A DNA stretch of 64,000 bases, taken from the NCBI GenBank assembly GCA_050486205.1, contig JBJHCW010000001.1, positions 62,001 to 126,000 of the forward strand, written 5' to 3'. The translations under genes and the position numbers were made by a program. The DNA is from PWQG01 sp050486205. Lineage in GTDB: Bacteria > Pseudomonadota > Gammaproteobacteria > Pseudomonadales > Pseudohongiellaceae. The notes beneath the pieces are model-generated. The model was given only the letters and a program-made list of their open reading frames with translations. It was not told where the DNA came from and searched no databases. Shown here in pieces: positions 1 to 8,414 of the stretch. Positions within the stretch are counted from its first letter, which is position 1, and every line of letters starts with the position of its first letter.

Positions 1-28
1 TCGACAGAAATCACTGCACTGCCCGTGG

Positions 29-994
29 TCAGGCATGTGCACCGGCAAGTACACGGGCAAACACATCGCGATCCACATTGCCACCGGAAGCCACCAGCGC
101 AATCCGTCGCCCGGCATTCTTTGATCGCTCCTGAACGGCAGCGGCCAATGCGGCCGCACCAGCGCCTTCACAGACATTGTGCGTGCATTCGAACATGACA
201 CGCATGGCATTGGCCACCTCCTCATCGGTGACCTCTACCATGCGATCAACCCCTTGCCAGATCATTTTCATTGCATCGGGTTCCGGTGTGCGGCACGCCA
301 TACCATCAGCCAGCTTTGTACTGACTTCGGCTTCTGTCAGCGTACCAGTGTCGAAGGATCTGGCATAAGCCCTGGCGTGGGCTGACACCACACCCACCAC
401 CTGCGTTCGCAGCCCCAACAGGTCCCGCACACTCAACATGCCACAGATACCAGAACCAAGACCGATCGGTACATATACAGTATCCACACGTTCAACCGAA
501 CGAAGCAGTTCCAGAGCGTAGGTTGCAACGCCGGTAACCAGCAAAGGATGAAACGACGACACCATGTGCAGGGAGTGTTCGGCAGCCAATGTGTTGGCAT
601 ACTCCCGGGCAGCCTGGAAGTCCGTACCATATTCAATCAGTTCGGCTCCCAGTGCACGCATGGCCTCGTTCTTCTCCCGACTGTTGCCATGTGGCACCAC
701 AATGGTGGCAGGTACACCGTACTTCTGCGCAGCAAAGGCAACTGACTGGCCATGATTGCCGCGGGTGGCACTGATCACACCCGCAGGCAGATTGCCGCTG
801 CGTTGAAGGTGGGAGAAGTAAACCAGTCCACCGCGGATCTTGAATGCGCCCACAGGTGTATGGTTTTCATGTTTGACCCACGTCTCGGCACCCAGGTGCC
901 TGCCAAGCAGCGGCCAACAATACTGTGGCGTGGCTGGCAGGGTCCGCCGCACCACAGTTGCCGCGTCTTCGATGTCCGCCAGTGTGATTGTCAT
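29..994 (-). CDS. Threonine/serine dehydratase-like PLP ammonia-lyase
   Basis: A 321-residue fold-type II PLP enzyme of the threonine/serine dehydratase family. The Schiff-base lysine is K52 in the segment AFKIRGG, and the glycine-rich phosphate-binding loop is SGGNVD near residue 305. The segment ISATRGNHGQSVAFAAQ is the family's substrate-binding loop. There is no C-terminal ACT regulatory domain, so it resembles the short catabolic enzymes rather than biosynthetic IlvA (about 500 residues). The likely reaction is deamination of L-threonine, L-serine or a hydroxy-amino acid to the keto acid and ammonia in the cytoplasm. Hydroxyaspartate or hydroxyectoine-pathway dehydratases (EutB-like) are alternatives that motifs alone cannot exclude. 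It stands alone, divergent from the DUF2750 gene. Confidence 0.85.
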   Translation of the reverse strand: MTITLADIEDAATVVRRTLPATPQYCWPLLGRHLGAETWVKHENHTPVGAFKIRGGLVYFSHLQRSGNLPAGVISATRGNHGQSVAFAAQKYGVPATIVVPHGNSREKNEAMRALGAELIEYGTDFQAAREYANTLAAEHSLHMVSSFHPLLVTGVATYALELLRSVERVDTVYVPIGLGSGICGMLSVRDLLGLRTQVVGVVSAHARAYARSFDTGTLTEAEVSTKLADGMACRTPEPDAMKMIWQGVDRMVEVTDEEVANAMRVMFECTHNVCEGAGAAALAAAVQERSKNAGRRIALVASGGNVDRDVFARVLAGAHA

Positions 995-1096
995 GCCTGT
1001 TGCTCTCCGATGTTCACTGCCCGTGTATGGTTTTGGCCATTATGGCGCCAAGCGCGTATGATAGTCATCTATCGCTTCCCTCCACAGAGAACCACC

Positions 1097-1486
1097 ATGA
1101 ACGACAAATCCGAACGCCGGCTTTCCGATGATCCTGAACACAATTATGAGCTGTTCATCACCGAAGTGCTTGAAAAGGGACAGGTATGGGGTCTGAAGAA
1201 TGACGAAGGCTGGGCCTTGTGCGACTCGATAGAGTTCGAGGAAACCGATGTCTTCCCCTTCTGGTCCAGTGAGCATGACGCCCGGGCCCAGTGCAGTGGT
1301 GACTGGGCAATCTACGAAGCCAGCGCGCTGACGCTGGACGAGTTCCTGCAGGACTGGCTGCCGGGCATGCATGAGGACGGCGCCATGGTCGGGCCCAACT
1401 GGGACAGTGAGCTCAATGGCCTGGAAACAGAACCCCGGGATCTGGCCGAGCGCCTGGGTGGGCTGGACGCGCCATCAGACAACTGA
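1097..1486 (+). CDS. DUF2750 domain protein
   Basis: A 129-residue cytoplasmic protein. The pattern EKGQVWGLKNDEGWALC followed by FPFWSSEHDARAQC and a LDEFLQDWLPGM tail matches DUF2750, a family of unknown function. It is acidic and has no signal peptide or membrane segment. The reading frame stays open far upstream (to 752), but that part is antisense to the dehydratase. The ATG at 1097 gives the expected family length, so I chose it. No function can be assigned. It is followed after about 50 bases by a lipoprotein gene on the same strand and could be cotranscribed with it. Confidence 0.75.
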   Translation: MNDKSERRLSDDPEHNYELFITEVLEKGQVWGLKNDEGWALCDSIEFEETDVFPFWSSEHDARAQCSGDWAIYEASALTLDEFLQDWLPGMHEDGAMVGPNWDSELNGLETEPRDLAERLGGLDAPSDN

Positions 1487-1537
1487 TTTTCCTGTACAAT
1501 ACCAGCCTGACGTGACTTCGACACAGGAAATACCGAG

Positions 1538-2026
1538 ATGCCAAACACCTGTTCGCTTGCAGGCCTGTTTTCCGTAACGGCGCTGCTGCTCAGTGCCTGC
1601 TCCGGGCAACCGGAGGGTTTTCCGGAAGAACCCAGACCACTGGAAAACCCGGCGGTCTACCAGAATCAGCAGGGGCCGTTCCGCAGTGAAACCGTGCAGA
1701 TCGTGTTGCAGCCAACCGAGCGCACCGAAGTCAAGTCCATCATGGACGCCGACCAGGTCATCATGTACCGATGGAATGCCAGCGCACCGGTATACGCGGA
1801 CTTTCACGGCCATGACCCGGATGATGATTCCTACTGGTACCGCTACCGGGAACAGGAGGCCGGCATGGGCTCATTTGGCAGTCTGGTGGCACCGGTCGGC
1901 GGTGAACATGGCTGGTACTTCCGTAACGATGGCAACAGCGAAATTGTCATCGACCTGCGTATCAGCGGTTACTTCAATGAAATTCAGGACTTTGGAATTT
2001 TCGAATCGCCAGAGTCGTCTGAATGA
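1538..2026 (+). CDS. Putative lipoprotein of unknown function
   Basis: A 162-residue protein whose N terminus (GLFSVTALLLSACSGQ) is a lipoprotein signal with the lipobox LSAC, so the mature protein should be lipid-anchored. The mature part contains ETVQIVLQP, VIMYRWNASAPVYADFHGH and GEHGWYFRNDG. This looks like an all-beta, GOLD-like domain that I have seen annotated only as hypothetical. The ligand or partner is unknown. The last 43 bases overlap, tail to tail, the end of the diguanylate cyclase gene on the other strand, so the two stop regions share coding DNA. Confidence 0.7.
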   Translation: MPNTCSLAGLFSVTALLLSACSGQPEGFPEEPRPLENPAVYQNQQGPFRSETVQIVLQPTERTEVKSIMDADQVIMYRWNASAPVYADFHGHDPDDDSYWYRYREQEAGMGSFGSLVAPVGGEHGWYFRNDGNSEIVIDLRISGYFNEIQDFGIFESPESSE

Positions 2027-3156
2027 CCGGTGTCCGGATCACTGACAACCACCTGATTACGGCCTGCGTGTTTGGCCTCATAAAGCGCCAGGTCCGCGCG
2101 TTTGAGTGTCACCAGAATCTCCTCACCCTTCTGATGCACCGCCACACCCTGGGATACCGTTACCTGCTTGCCATCGGGTAACTCGGGAAAGTTCAAGCCG
2201 GAAATCAGGCTCTGAACGCGCAACAATGCCGAGAGCGCCACATCGGGCGCGGTTTCCGGCAGGATGATGACAAACTCCTCCCCACCAAAACGCCCGATGA
2301 AATCGCCCTGACGCATCGAACCCTGCAGGGCCCGGCCGATACGGCAGAGCACCGCGTCACCCACATCATGGCCCCAGGTATCATTGACGTCCTTGAAATG
2401 GTCCACATCCAGCATGCTGATGCACAGTGCATTCTGATTCGGGTCACGTCGCTGGGCGCGCGACTTCTCATGCACCAGCCGCTCCATGACCGAGCGCCGG
2501 TTGGGTAACTGGGTCAACGGATCACGTGTTGCCAGATCCTTGAGTTGCACATTCTGTTCCCGCAGCTTGCTGCGCAGACCGGCAATATAACTGCCCAGAT
2601 AGGCCACCAGCATCAGCACCGCACCATAGGCGAACACCACCACCGATTCAACCCGCCAGTCGATACGCTCTGGCGCCCACAGATGCAGACTGCCAAGCAG
2701 CACGAGATAGGCGCTCAGGATCACACCGCCTACCACCAGCATGCCCCGCCGACTCAGGGCAAACATGCCGTAGAGCAGCCCACCCGTGGCCAGCAGCAGA
2801 AATATTGTACGTGCCTGGGGATCAGTAACAAAAAACATCAGGTACACCGCCGGCCAGATAGGCATAACGATCTGCGCTGCGGTAAGGGAAGGATCACGGA
2901 AACGGAGGTTGAAACCGGTTTTCAGCATCAGGACCAGGCTGATGTCGATCAGGACAATCATTGCCAGGTACTGCAAGACCGGATCCAGTGGCACCAGGTC
3001 GAAGCCATAAAGACCAGCCACGACCACGAGGGTAAAGGCCTGGCTTACTAACCCCCACATCATGCGATGAAGGCGCAACGCCTGTGCATCGGCGACCGAA
3101 TGGCCGCTCTCTGTTGTCACGGATCGTCCACCTGTTTTTATGATTTCCTTTTTCAC
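1984..3156 (-). CDS. Membrane-bound diguanylate cyclase (GGDEF)
   Basis: A 390-residue protein making c-di-GMP from two GTP. The first 190 residues hold about five or six hydrophobic segments, then a short linker and a complete GGDEF domain (about 205-370). The active-site motif is intact as GGEEF. An RQGD inhibitory I-site lies five residues before it, so product feedback inhibition is expected. The N-terminal membrane part is not a sensor family I can name. The first codon is GTG at 3156; a second GTG at residue 13 has a better ribosome-binding sequence and may be the true start. It overlaps the lipoprotein gene by 43 bases at the 3' ends. Confidence 0.88.
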   Translation of the reverse strand: MKKEIIKTGGRSVTTESGHSVADAQALRLHRMMWGLVSQAFTLVVVAGLYGFDLVPLDPVLQYLAMIVLIDISLVLMLKTGFNLRFRDPSLTAAQIVMPIWPAVYLMFFVTDPQARTIFLLLATGGLLYGMFALSRRGMLVVGGVILSAYLVLLGSLHLWAPERIDWRVESVVVFAYGAVLMLVAYLGSYIAGLRSKLREQNVQLKDLATRDPLTQLPNRRSVMERLVHEKSRAQRRDPNQNALCISMLDVDHFKDVNDTWGHDVGDAVLCRIGRALQGSMRQGDFIGRFGGEEFVIILPETAPDVALSALLRVQSLISGLNFPELPDGKQVTVSQGVAVHQKGEEILVTLKRADLALYEAKHAGRNQVVVSDPDTGHSDDSGDSKIPKS

Positions 3157-3193
3157 AGTTGTACCCGTTTACACCGTTTTTTACAACCGCCTC

Positions 3194-4360
3194 TCAATAC
3201 GAGCGCGGTTGTCCCAGAACCTTTTCCGCGATGAAGTTACGGATCATTTCCTGGCTGACTGGCGCAATACGGGGTATCAATACCTCACGGAACAGGCGCT
3301 CGACATCGTACTCACGCGCATAACCCATCCCGCCGTGCGTCAATACCGCCCGTTCACAAGCCTTGAAGGCCGCTTCTGCGGCCAGGTACTTGGCGGCATT
3401 GGCCTCGGCACCACAGACCTGCCCCGCGTCGTAAAGACTGGCGGCCTTGCAGGTCATCAGCCACGCCGCTTCCAGTTCCATCCAGCACTCGGCCAGTGGA
3501 TGGGCAATGGCCTGGTTCTTGCCAATCGGCCTGCCGAACACAACGCGCTCACGGGCATAGGCTGCAGCGCGTTCCAGGGCCGCCTGGCCCATACCCACTG
3601 CCTCGGCTGCCACCAGTATGCGTTCAGGGTTCAGCCCGTGCAGCAGACAACGCCAACCATCACCTTCCTCGCCGATACGATTCTCCAGCGGTATTTCCAG
3701 ACCATCTATGAACAGCGCGTTGGAATCCACCGCCGCGCGGCCCATTTTGGCAATTCGGCGCACTTCAATCCGGTTTCTGTCCAGTGGCGTGTAAAACAGC
3801 GTCAGGCCATCGGTTGGTTTCTTGCAGTCGGCAAGCGGCGTTGTGCGCGTAATGAGCAATATGTGGCTCGCCGATTGCGCCGTGGTGGTCCACATCTTGC
3901 GCCCGTGAACGATATAAAAATCACCTTCGCGCTTTGCCCGCGTTTCCAGCGCCGCGGTATTCAGGCCGGCGTCCGGCTCGGTGACTCCGAAACAGGTACG
4001 CTCCTGACCCGAGATCAGCGGCGGCAGAAAACGCTGCTTCTGCGCCTCGGTTCCGTACACCACTATGGGATGCGGACCAAACAGATTCATGTGCACAGCA
4101 GAGGCACCACTCATGCCCGCGCCGGAGCGGGTGATGCCATGGGCCAGCAGTGCCGCTTCGGTAATACCCAGCCCGGCGCCACCATAAGCTTCCGGCATCG
4201 CAATGCCGAGCCATCCGGCGCCGGTGATGGCTGCCACAAACTCCTCGGGAAAGCGGGCATTTGCGTCGCAGTCACGCCAGTAGGGCGCGTCAAACCTGGC
4301 GCACAGTTGCGCCACAGCCTGCACAATGTCACGCTGATTGTCGTTCAGATTGAAGTCCAC
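3194..4360 (-). CDS. Acyl-CoA dehydrogenase family protein
   Basis: A 388-residue flavoprotein with the full acyl-CoA dehydrogenase layout: helical N domain, beta middle domain (CFGVTEPDAG, GRKMWTTTAQSA) and C-terminal helical domain (GMGYAREYDVERLFRE). It should oxidise an acyl-CoA to the enoyl-CoA with FAD, passing electrons to ETF. The substrate is unknown. The C-terminal segment reads PRIAPVSQEMIRNFI where medium-chain enzymes carry the catalytic glutamate in a YEGT context, so the base must lie elsewhere or the chemistry differs. It starts at a GTG with a good purine-rich SD (GGGGGAG) upstream. It is divergent from the EamA transporter. Confidence 0.85.
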   Translation of the reverse strand: MDFNLNDNQRDIVQAVAQLCARFDAPYWRDCDANARFPEEFVAAITGAGWLGIAMPEAYGGAGLGITEAALLAHGITRSGAGMSGASAVHMNLFGPHPIVVYGTEAQKQRFLPPLISGQERTCFGVTEPDAGLNTAALETRAKREGDFYIVHGRKMWTTTAQSASHILLITRTTPLADCKKPTDGLTLFYTPLDRNRIEVRRIAKMGRAAVDSNALFIDGLEIPLENRIGEEGDGWRCLLHGLNPERILVAAEAVGMGQAALERAAAYARERVVFGRPIGKNQAIAHPLAECWMELEAAWLMTCKAASLYDAGQVCGAEANAAKYLAAEAAFKACERAVLTHGGMGYAREYDVERLFREVLIPRIAPVSQEMIRNFIAEKVLGQPRSY

Positions 4361-4402
4361 GCTGAGCTCTCCCCCTCAGAACTGCCCGGCACCCCTCGAT
4401 TA

Positions 4403-4441
4403 CAGTGTCCCGGTGCAGTGTCCCATTACTGTGTCATTGAC
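4403..4441. repeat. Three imperfect 13-bp direct repeats
   Basis: In the divergent gap between the acyl-CoA dehydrogenase and the EamA exporter, the unit CAGTGTCCCGGTG occurs at 4403-4415, then CAGTGTCCCATTA and CTGTGTCATTGAC follow without a gap. Copies 1 and 2 share their first nine bases and copy 3 is degenerate. Just downstream, 4442-4457 holds a 6-bp inverted repeat (CCTGCA, 4-nt loop, TGCAGG), and 4486-4498 a CCGCC/GGCGG hairpin. The position suits an operator, but this is inference. Confidence 0.45.
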
Positions 4442-4533
4442 CCTGCAGAATTGCAGGTTTATGCTTTCGCCCGGTTATACACGGCCCGCCTTCGGCGGTA
4501 TAGCCCCACTTGCAATGACTGGTGTCCCGGATC

Positions 4534-5427
4534 ATGCGCGGAAAAACCGTCAACAGTGCCATTGTGTTGCTCATTGTTGGCAACGCGCTGGCTGTCATCT
4601 CGGATGTCTTTGTCAAAGTCATGGGGGCGGGAGCACCGGTCTTCCAGTTCGTTTTCATCCGTAGTGTGCTCACAGTGGTTCTGCTACTGCCGTTCTATCG
4701 CCAACTTACCATGGCGCGTCCATTCCAGGGTCTTGGCGTGCACGCGCTGCGCTCGCACCTGCACCTGATCGGCATAGCCTGTATGGTGGTGGCGCTGACT
4801 TCCATGCCACTGGCCACTGCCAATGCGGTCTTTTATGTGTCCCCCCTGCTGGTCATGATTCTCGCGGCGCTGCTGTTCCGGGAACGCTTGACACTATGGA
4901 GCATGCTGGCCGTGATCAGCGGTTTTCTGGGGATTCTGGTGATCCTGCGCCCCACAGAGTTCAGCTGGGTGGCTTTGAGCGCCCTGGGCGCAGCATTGGC
5001 GCTTGCGCTGAATGCCTTGTTGGTACGCCGGTTGCCAACAGACCAGTCCACAGTACACAAGCTCTACCTCAATTACCTGTTGATGTTGCCCGTTGCTGCG
5101 CTGGCCATGTGGTGGGAAGGCGCGGCCTGGAATCCGGCGGTCCTGATCAGTGCACTGGGTTCGGCTATATTCATACTCGGCTACAACATCACGGTACTGC
5201 TGGCCTACCGTGTTGTGGCAGCGAACCAGGTCACCAGCGCGGAGTATACCGGCCTGATCTGGGCCATTGCCATCGGCTGGATCTGGTTCGCAGAAGCCCC
5301 GGATCTGTGGTTTGTCGTCGGCAGCGCAATGATCGTTGTGCCCCTGATATTGCTGGGCATGCAGCATCGGCAGCGCATACCCGCGCAAAGTCATACACTG
5401 GCCGATGATCGGCTTCGCGAACAATGA
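4534..5427 (+). CDS. EamA/DMT-family transporter
   Basis: A 297-residue inner-membrane protein with ten predicted hydrophobic segments arranged as two EamA repeats, the layout of RhtA/YdcZ-type drug/metabolite transporters. The first repeat contains FVFIRSVLTVVLLLPF and the second ends in EAPDLWFVVGSAMIVV. Such proteins export amino acids, nucleosides or small metabolites; the substrate cannot be read from sequence. The frame extends four codons upstream to a GTG (4522). I prefer the ATG at 4534, although neither has a convincing ribosome-binding site. Confidence 0.85.
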   Translation: MRGKTVNSAIVLLIVGNALAVISDVFVKVMGAGAPVFQFVFIRSVLTVVLLLPFYRQLTMARPFQGLGVHALRSHLHLIGIACMVVALTSMPLATANAVFYVSPLLVMILAALLFRERLTLWSMLAVISGFLGILVILRPTEFSWVALSALGAALALALNALLVRRLPTDQSTVHKLYLNYLLMLPVAALAMWWEGAAWNPAVLISALGSAIFILGYNITVLLAYRVVAANQVTSAEYTGLIWAIAIGWIWFAEAPDLWFVVGSAMIVVPLILLGMQHRQRIPAQSHTLADDRLREQ

Positions 5428-5443
5428 CGTACTCCGGTATAAT
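5414..5443 (+). promoter_or_regulatory. Candidate sigma-70 promoter of lipA
   Basis: A consensus -10 (TATAAT, 5438-5443) lies 41 bases before the lipA ATG. A weak -35 (TTCGCG, 5414-5419, three of six matches) sits 18 bases upstream inside the end of the transporter gene. Supported by sequence pattern only. Confidence 0.4.
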
Positions 5444-5484
5444 CAGCAAAATCCCTGAACTGTATCACCACAGGACCTGTTCAC

Positions 5485-6531
5485 ATGGCCGAAAAACGTA
5501 GTCCGGCAATTCCAAGCGGCACCAAGTTCCGCAGTGAGCAGGGATTTTCCGCCATCAAGGACGGCGTAAAGCGCTCCGCCTCTGTGGAATCCCACACACC
5601 ACCACAACGCAAACCGGGTTGGCTTCGGGCCCGTGTGCCGGCCGGTGACCGCTTCCAGGCGGTGAAACAGAATGTGCGCGAACACCGCCTCAGCACTGTC
5701 TGCGAAGAATCCCACTGCCCGAACATCGGAGAATGCTGGAACAATGGCACCGCCACCATCATGGTCATGGGGTCGGTCTGCACCCGCACCTGCCGCTTCT
5801 GCGCCGTGGACACCGGCAATCCCGGCGGCTGGCTGGACAGCGACGAACCGGCACATGTCGCCGAATCGGTAGAACTCATGGGCTTGCGGTACATCGTGCT
5901 GACGTCTGTGGACCGGGACGATCTGCCCGACGGTGGTGCCGCACACTACGCGGCCTGTGTGGCTGCCATCAAGGCACGCACCCCGACGGTGAACGTGGAG
6001 GCGCTGACACCGGACTTTTCCGGCGATCTGAGCGCCGTGGCATTGGTTGTGGACTCAGGACTCCAGGTGTTTGCACAGAATGTGGAAACGGTGGAGCGCC
6101 TGACACACCCGGTACGCGACCCGCGCGCCGGTTATCAGCAGACGCTGGACGTGCTGGCCTTTGCCAAAAAGCACCGTCCCGATGTGCTGACAAAAACCAG
6201 TCTGATGCTGGGACTGGGCGAATCCGAGGCGGAGATTCTCAAAACCATGGACGATCTGCGCGCCATCGGTGTGGACATACTGACACTGGGCCAGTACCTG
6301 CAGCCAACACGAAACCATCTGCCGGTACACGAATTTATTACACCTGACGCTTTCAATCGCTACCGTGAACTCGGACTGGAAAAGGGTTTCATGGAAGTGG
6401 CCGCCGGGCCACTGGTACGCTCCAGCTACCGTGCCGACCGGGTGTTCGAACGCAACAACCTTGGTATACCGTTGCCGGAACTGCCAACAGCCGAAGACAG
6501 CAGCCGCATCCCGCTGAAAACCGTATCCTGA
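5485..6531 (+). CDS. lipA: Lipoyl synthase
   Basis: A 348-residue radical-SAM enzyme that inserts two sulfurs into the octanoyl group on lipoyl domains of PDH, OGDH and GcvH. The radical-SAM motif CTRTCRFC (CxxxCxxC) is intact. The auxiliary cluster motif is present just before it (CEESHCPNIGEC), and the C-terminal RSSYRAD carries the serine ligand of the auxiliary cluster. Length fits the family (about 320-350) with a somewhat long basic N terminus. lipB is not adjacent, so octanoyl transfer must be encoded elsewhere. A TATAAT promoter element lies upstream. Confidence 0.97.
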   Translation: MAEKRSPAIPSGTKFRSEQGFSAIKDGVKRSASVESHTPPQRKPGWLRARVPAGDRFQAVKQNVREHRLSTVCEESHCPNIGECWNNGTATIMVMGSVCTRTCRFCAVDTGNPGGWLDSDEPAHVAESVELMGLRYIVLTSVDRDDLPDGGAAHYAACVAAIKARTPTVNVEALTPDFSGDLSAVALVVDSGLQVFAQNVETVERLTHPVRDPRAGYQQTLDVLAFAKKHRPDVLTKTSLMLGLGESEAEILKTMDDLRAIGVDILTLGQYLQPTRNHLPVHEFITPDAFNRYRELGLEKGFMEVAAGPLVRSSYRADRVFERNNLGIPLPELPTAEDSSRIPLKTVS

Positions 6532-6533
6532 CC

Positions 6534-6767
6534 TCAACTTTTACGCAGTCTTGCTGCCCAGAACTGCGCAAACACATCTGGCGGCATGTCCGGGTGTCGG
6601 ACTATATTGTGAGGCTGGTTCAACAGCTCGTCCTTGTCAAAACCGCTCACTTTGACGAAGTCCTGGTTGACGTAGGTTATTTTCCCCCCAGGCGTGGTAG
6701 TAGACAGAATATTGGAGTCGTCAGGATAGTCTTCTTCTACCTGAGTTATCGGTTGATTCAATCTCAT
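6534..6767 (-). pseudogene. Truncated Aer-type PAS chemoreceptor remnant
   Basis: A 77-residue ORF that reproduces the start of Aer-like energy-taxis receptors: NQPITQVEEDYPDD, ILSTTTPGGKITYVNQDF and QPHNIVRHPDMPPDVFAQFW. In full receptors the PAS core continues for about 40 more residues and is followed by membrane, HAMP and methyl-accepting domains. Here the frame ends at AARLRKS, three bases from the lipA stop, so the rest is missing. The FAD/ligand-binding fold would be incomplete. It keeps an ATG and an SD-like GGAGA. I therefore call it a decayed fragment, though expression as a tiny PAS protein cannot be excluded. Confidence 0.7.
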
Positions 6768-6847
6768 TATCTCAATCTCCGTTACGCCGATTTCGATTGA
6801 TTCCGTTATTTACCAGTATCGACGCGCTGGAGAACCACTTGAACTAA

Positions 6848-6869
6848 AAACCATTATTTTTGATGGTTT
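6848..6869 (-). terminator. AT-rich stem-loop after the 2OG oxygenase
   Basis: A 7-bp inverted repeat (AAACCAT at 6848-6854, ATGGTTT at 6863-6869) with an 8-nt loop lies in an unusually AT-rich 100-base stretch downstream of the oxygenase stop. Read on the minus strand the stem runs into a short T tract. A weak intrinsic terminator is plausible. Confidence 0.35.
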
Positions 6870-6941
6870 ATTCATTTATTATTTCTATCGAATTCTTCCA
6901 TAAAGAAATGTTATAGATGGCGCTGTCGGAGACAGAATGGG

Positions 6942-7562
6942 TCAACCAACAGTGATGCGCAAGGCGTTGGAGAACTCGTCCCTGCCCAGCTCACCGCTGA
7001 AGAACGTATTGAAGGACAGGCTTACCCGCTCGATGCTGTCAGACACCTGTTGGACGCCATGCTTGACGTTGGAGGGAAAAAGAATGATGTCGCCGATACG
7101 CGCATCAATGAAATAACTCATGGCGTTGTAGTAATTTTCTTCCCTGCGCAGCAACTCGTACCAGAGGTTTTCCTCATTGCGGTAGAAATTTATACCGTCG
7201 CGGGCCGCCAGATTGATGTAAAGCACACCGCTGACAACACTGTTGGGATGTGTATGCGGGTGATGAGACTGCCCCTGGACGCTGTGGGTCAACCAGGATT
7301 GTGTAATCTGCAGTCGCACATCATTTGAGGTATTGAAGGTGATTTTAAAAAAATTATCAAGGTGGGCCTGCAGCACCGCCCGGATATCCTGCATGGGCTC
7401 GGCCCCCAATACATCCTTGCTGCGTGAGGCGCTGTTGGAAATGGTGGGGTGCGCATCTTTCAGTGCAGCCTGGAAGTACTTCATTTCAGGTTCGCTGAAT
7501 GCACGCCCGAGATTGCCCTTGTACAAAGGCACAGCAAACATGTGTGACATCTGGTGCTGCAT
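6942..7562 (-). CDS. Putative 2OG-Fe(II) oxygenase (TIGR02466-like)
   Basis: A 206-residue protein with the hallmarks of the small putative 2-oxoglutarate/Fe(II) oxygenase family (2OG-FeII_Oxy_5/TIGR02466). The segment HPHTHPNSVVSGVLYI carries the proximal metal-binding histidine. The pair NVKHGV and RVSLSFNTFF carries the distal histidine and the 2OG-binding arginine. The substrate of the family is unknown. The start codon shares one base with the stop of the upstream kinase-like gene (TGATG), so the two are translationally coupled and probably act together. It is followed by an AT-rich gap and the PAS remnant. Confidence 0.75.
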   Translation of the reverse strand: MQHQMSHMFAVPLYKGNLGRAFSEPEMKYFQAALKDAHPTISNSASRSKDVLGAEPMQDIRAVLQAHLDNFFKITFNTSNDVRLQITQSWLTHSVQGQSHHPHTHPNSVVSGVLYINLAARDGINFYRNEENLWYELLRREENYYNAMSYFIDARIGDIILFPSNVKHGVQQVSDSIERVSLSFNTFFSGELGRDEFSNALRITVG

Positions 7563-8317
7563 CAGGACTCCTGCTGCTTTCCGATTGGCTTGCTGCTATA
7601 CGGTCGCTGTACTTTACTGATCTTGCTGTACCGGTTGACCCTGCTCGCGCGTGAGAACTGACGCCTGTCAGCATGCCAAACCAGTCCCAGTCTGTCGGCC
7701 ATACTGGCCAGTCGCTTGCTCAGGGAACGATGATTGAGTGACCGGAACCAGCTGCGCACTGGGATCAGATGACTGTCGCCAAGTCCGTCCACAATCACAA
7801 TACAGTCTTGACCATCACGATGACCCAGCACAATATTGTCCGCATTCAGGTCATTCACCTTGATGTTCCAGTGGAACAACTTGTGTACAAAATCATTCAG
7901 CAGATCGACATGATGCGATTCAATCCCTGCACGCCATACACTGGACACCGTCCTGGCCAGGCCACCTGGCCTGTCCACCACTTTTTCGAACAACATGCCC
8001 AACCCGATATCAGTCTGGATGATGCCGCGCAGCTCGGCCACCGGTGGCGGTTCATCATACTGATGCTGGCTCAGCTTGATGTCAATGTAGGACTTGTACT
8101 CGCGATACAGGAATCGGTATCGCAAACGCGGTATCCATCGATTGCGCACACGGTACTTGAGCGCCTTGACGATATTTCGCGGGGTGTTCTCCGTGTGACC
8201 GAGCATCACCTTGACGATCAATTCAGGTGATCCTGGCACATCGTAGATGGCGCGGTGACTGCCATTCGCCCTGGGCCGGCATCCGCCCAGGGAAAGTACG
8301 GGGCTGACAAGTGACAT
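7562..8317 (-). CDS. YrbL-family kinase-like protein
   Basis: A 251-residue protein resembling the PhoP-regulated YrbL family (PF10707), a branch of the protein-kinase-like fold related to LPS-core kinases. The N-terminal GSHRAIYDVPGSPELIVKVM is the nucleotide-binding strand region with the VxK lysine. The central NVNDLNADNIVLG-type loop (here KVNDLNADNIVLG) corresponds to the catalytic loop, followed by IVIVDGLGD in place of the metal-binding DFG. The C-terminal 40 residues are very basic. The substrate is unknown. It is the first gene of a two-gene unit with the 2OG oxygenase, overlapping by one base. Confidence 0.75.
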   Translation of the reverse strand: MSLVSPVLSLGGCRPRANGSHRAIYDVPGSPELIVKVMLGHTENTPRNIVKALKYRVRNRWIPRLRYRFLYREYKSYIDIKLSQHQYDEPPPVAELRGIIQTDIGLGMLFEKVVDRPGGLARTVSSVWRAGIESHHVDLLNDFVHKLFHWNIKVNDLNADNIVLGHRDGQDCIVIVDGLGDSHLIPVRSWFRSLNHRSLSKRLASMADRLGLVWHADRRQFSRASRVNRYSKISKVQRPYSSKPIGKQQES

Positions 8318-8414
8318 GGCCTAACTTCCGGGTCATCAAACTGTCATTTTACCAAGCCAGCGAGGCCGGACAACTTTTTTCACCCAATGCCAGGGTCAAC
8401 CACCAGGATGAATG

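Noticed and set aside
752..1096. N-terminal extension of the DUF2750 reading frame
   Set aside because: It is antisense to the dehydratase and lengthens the protein beyond the family size.
3140..4768. Long plus-strand ORF (542 codons) antisense to the acyl-CoA dehydrogenase
   Set aside because: The translation has no family features, is rich in Arg, Cys and His, and covers a well-supported gene on the other strand.
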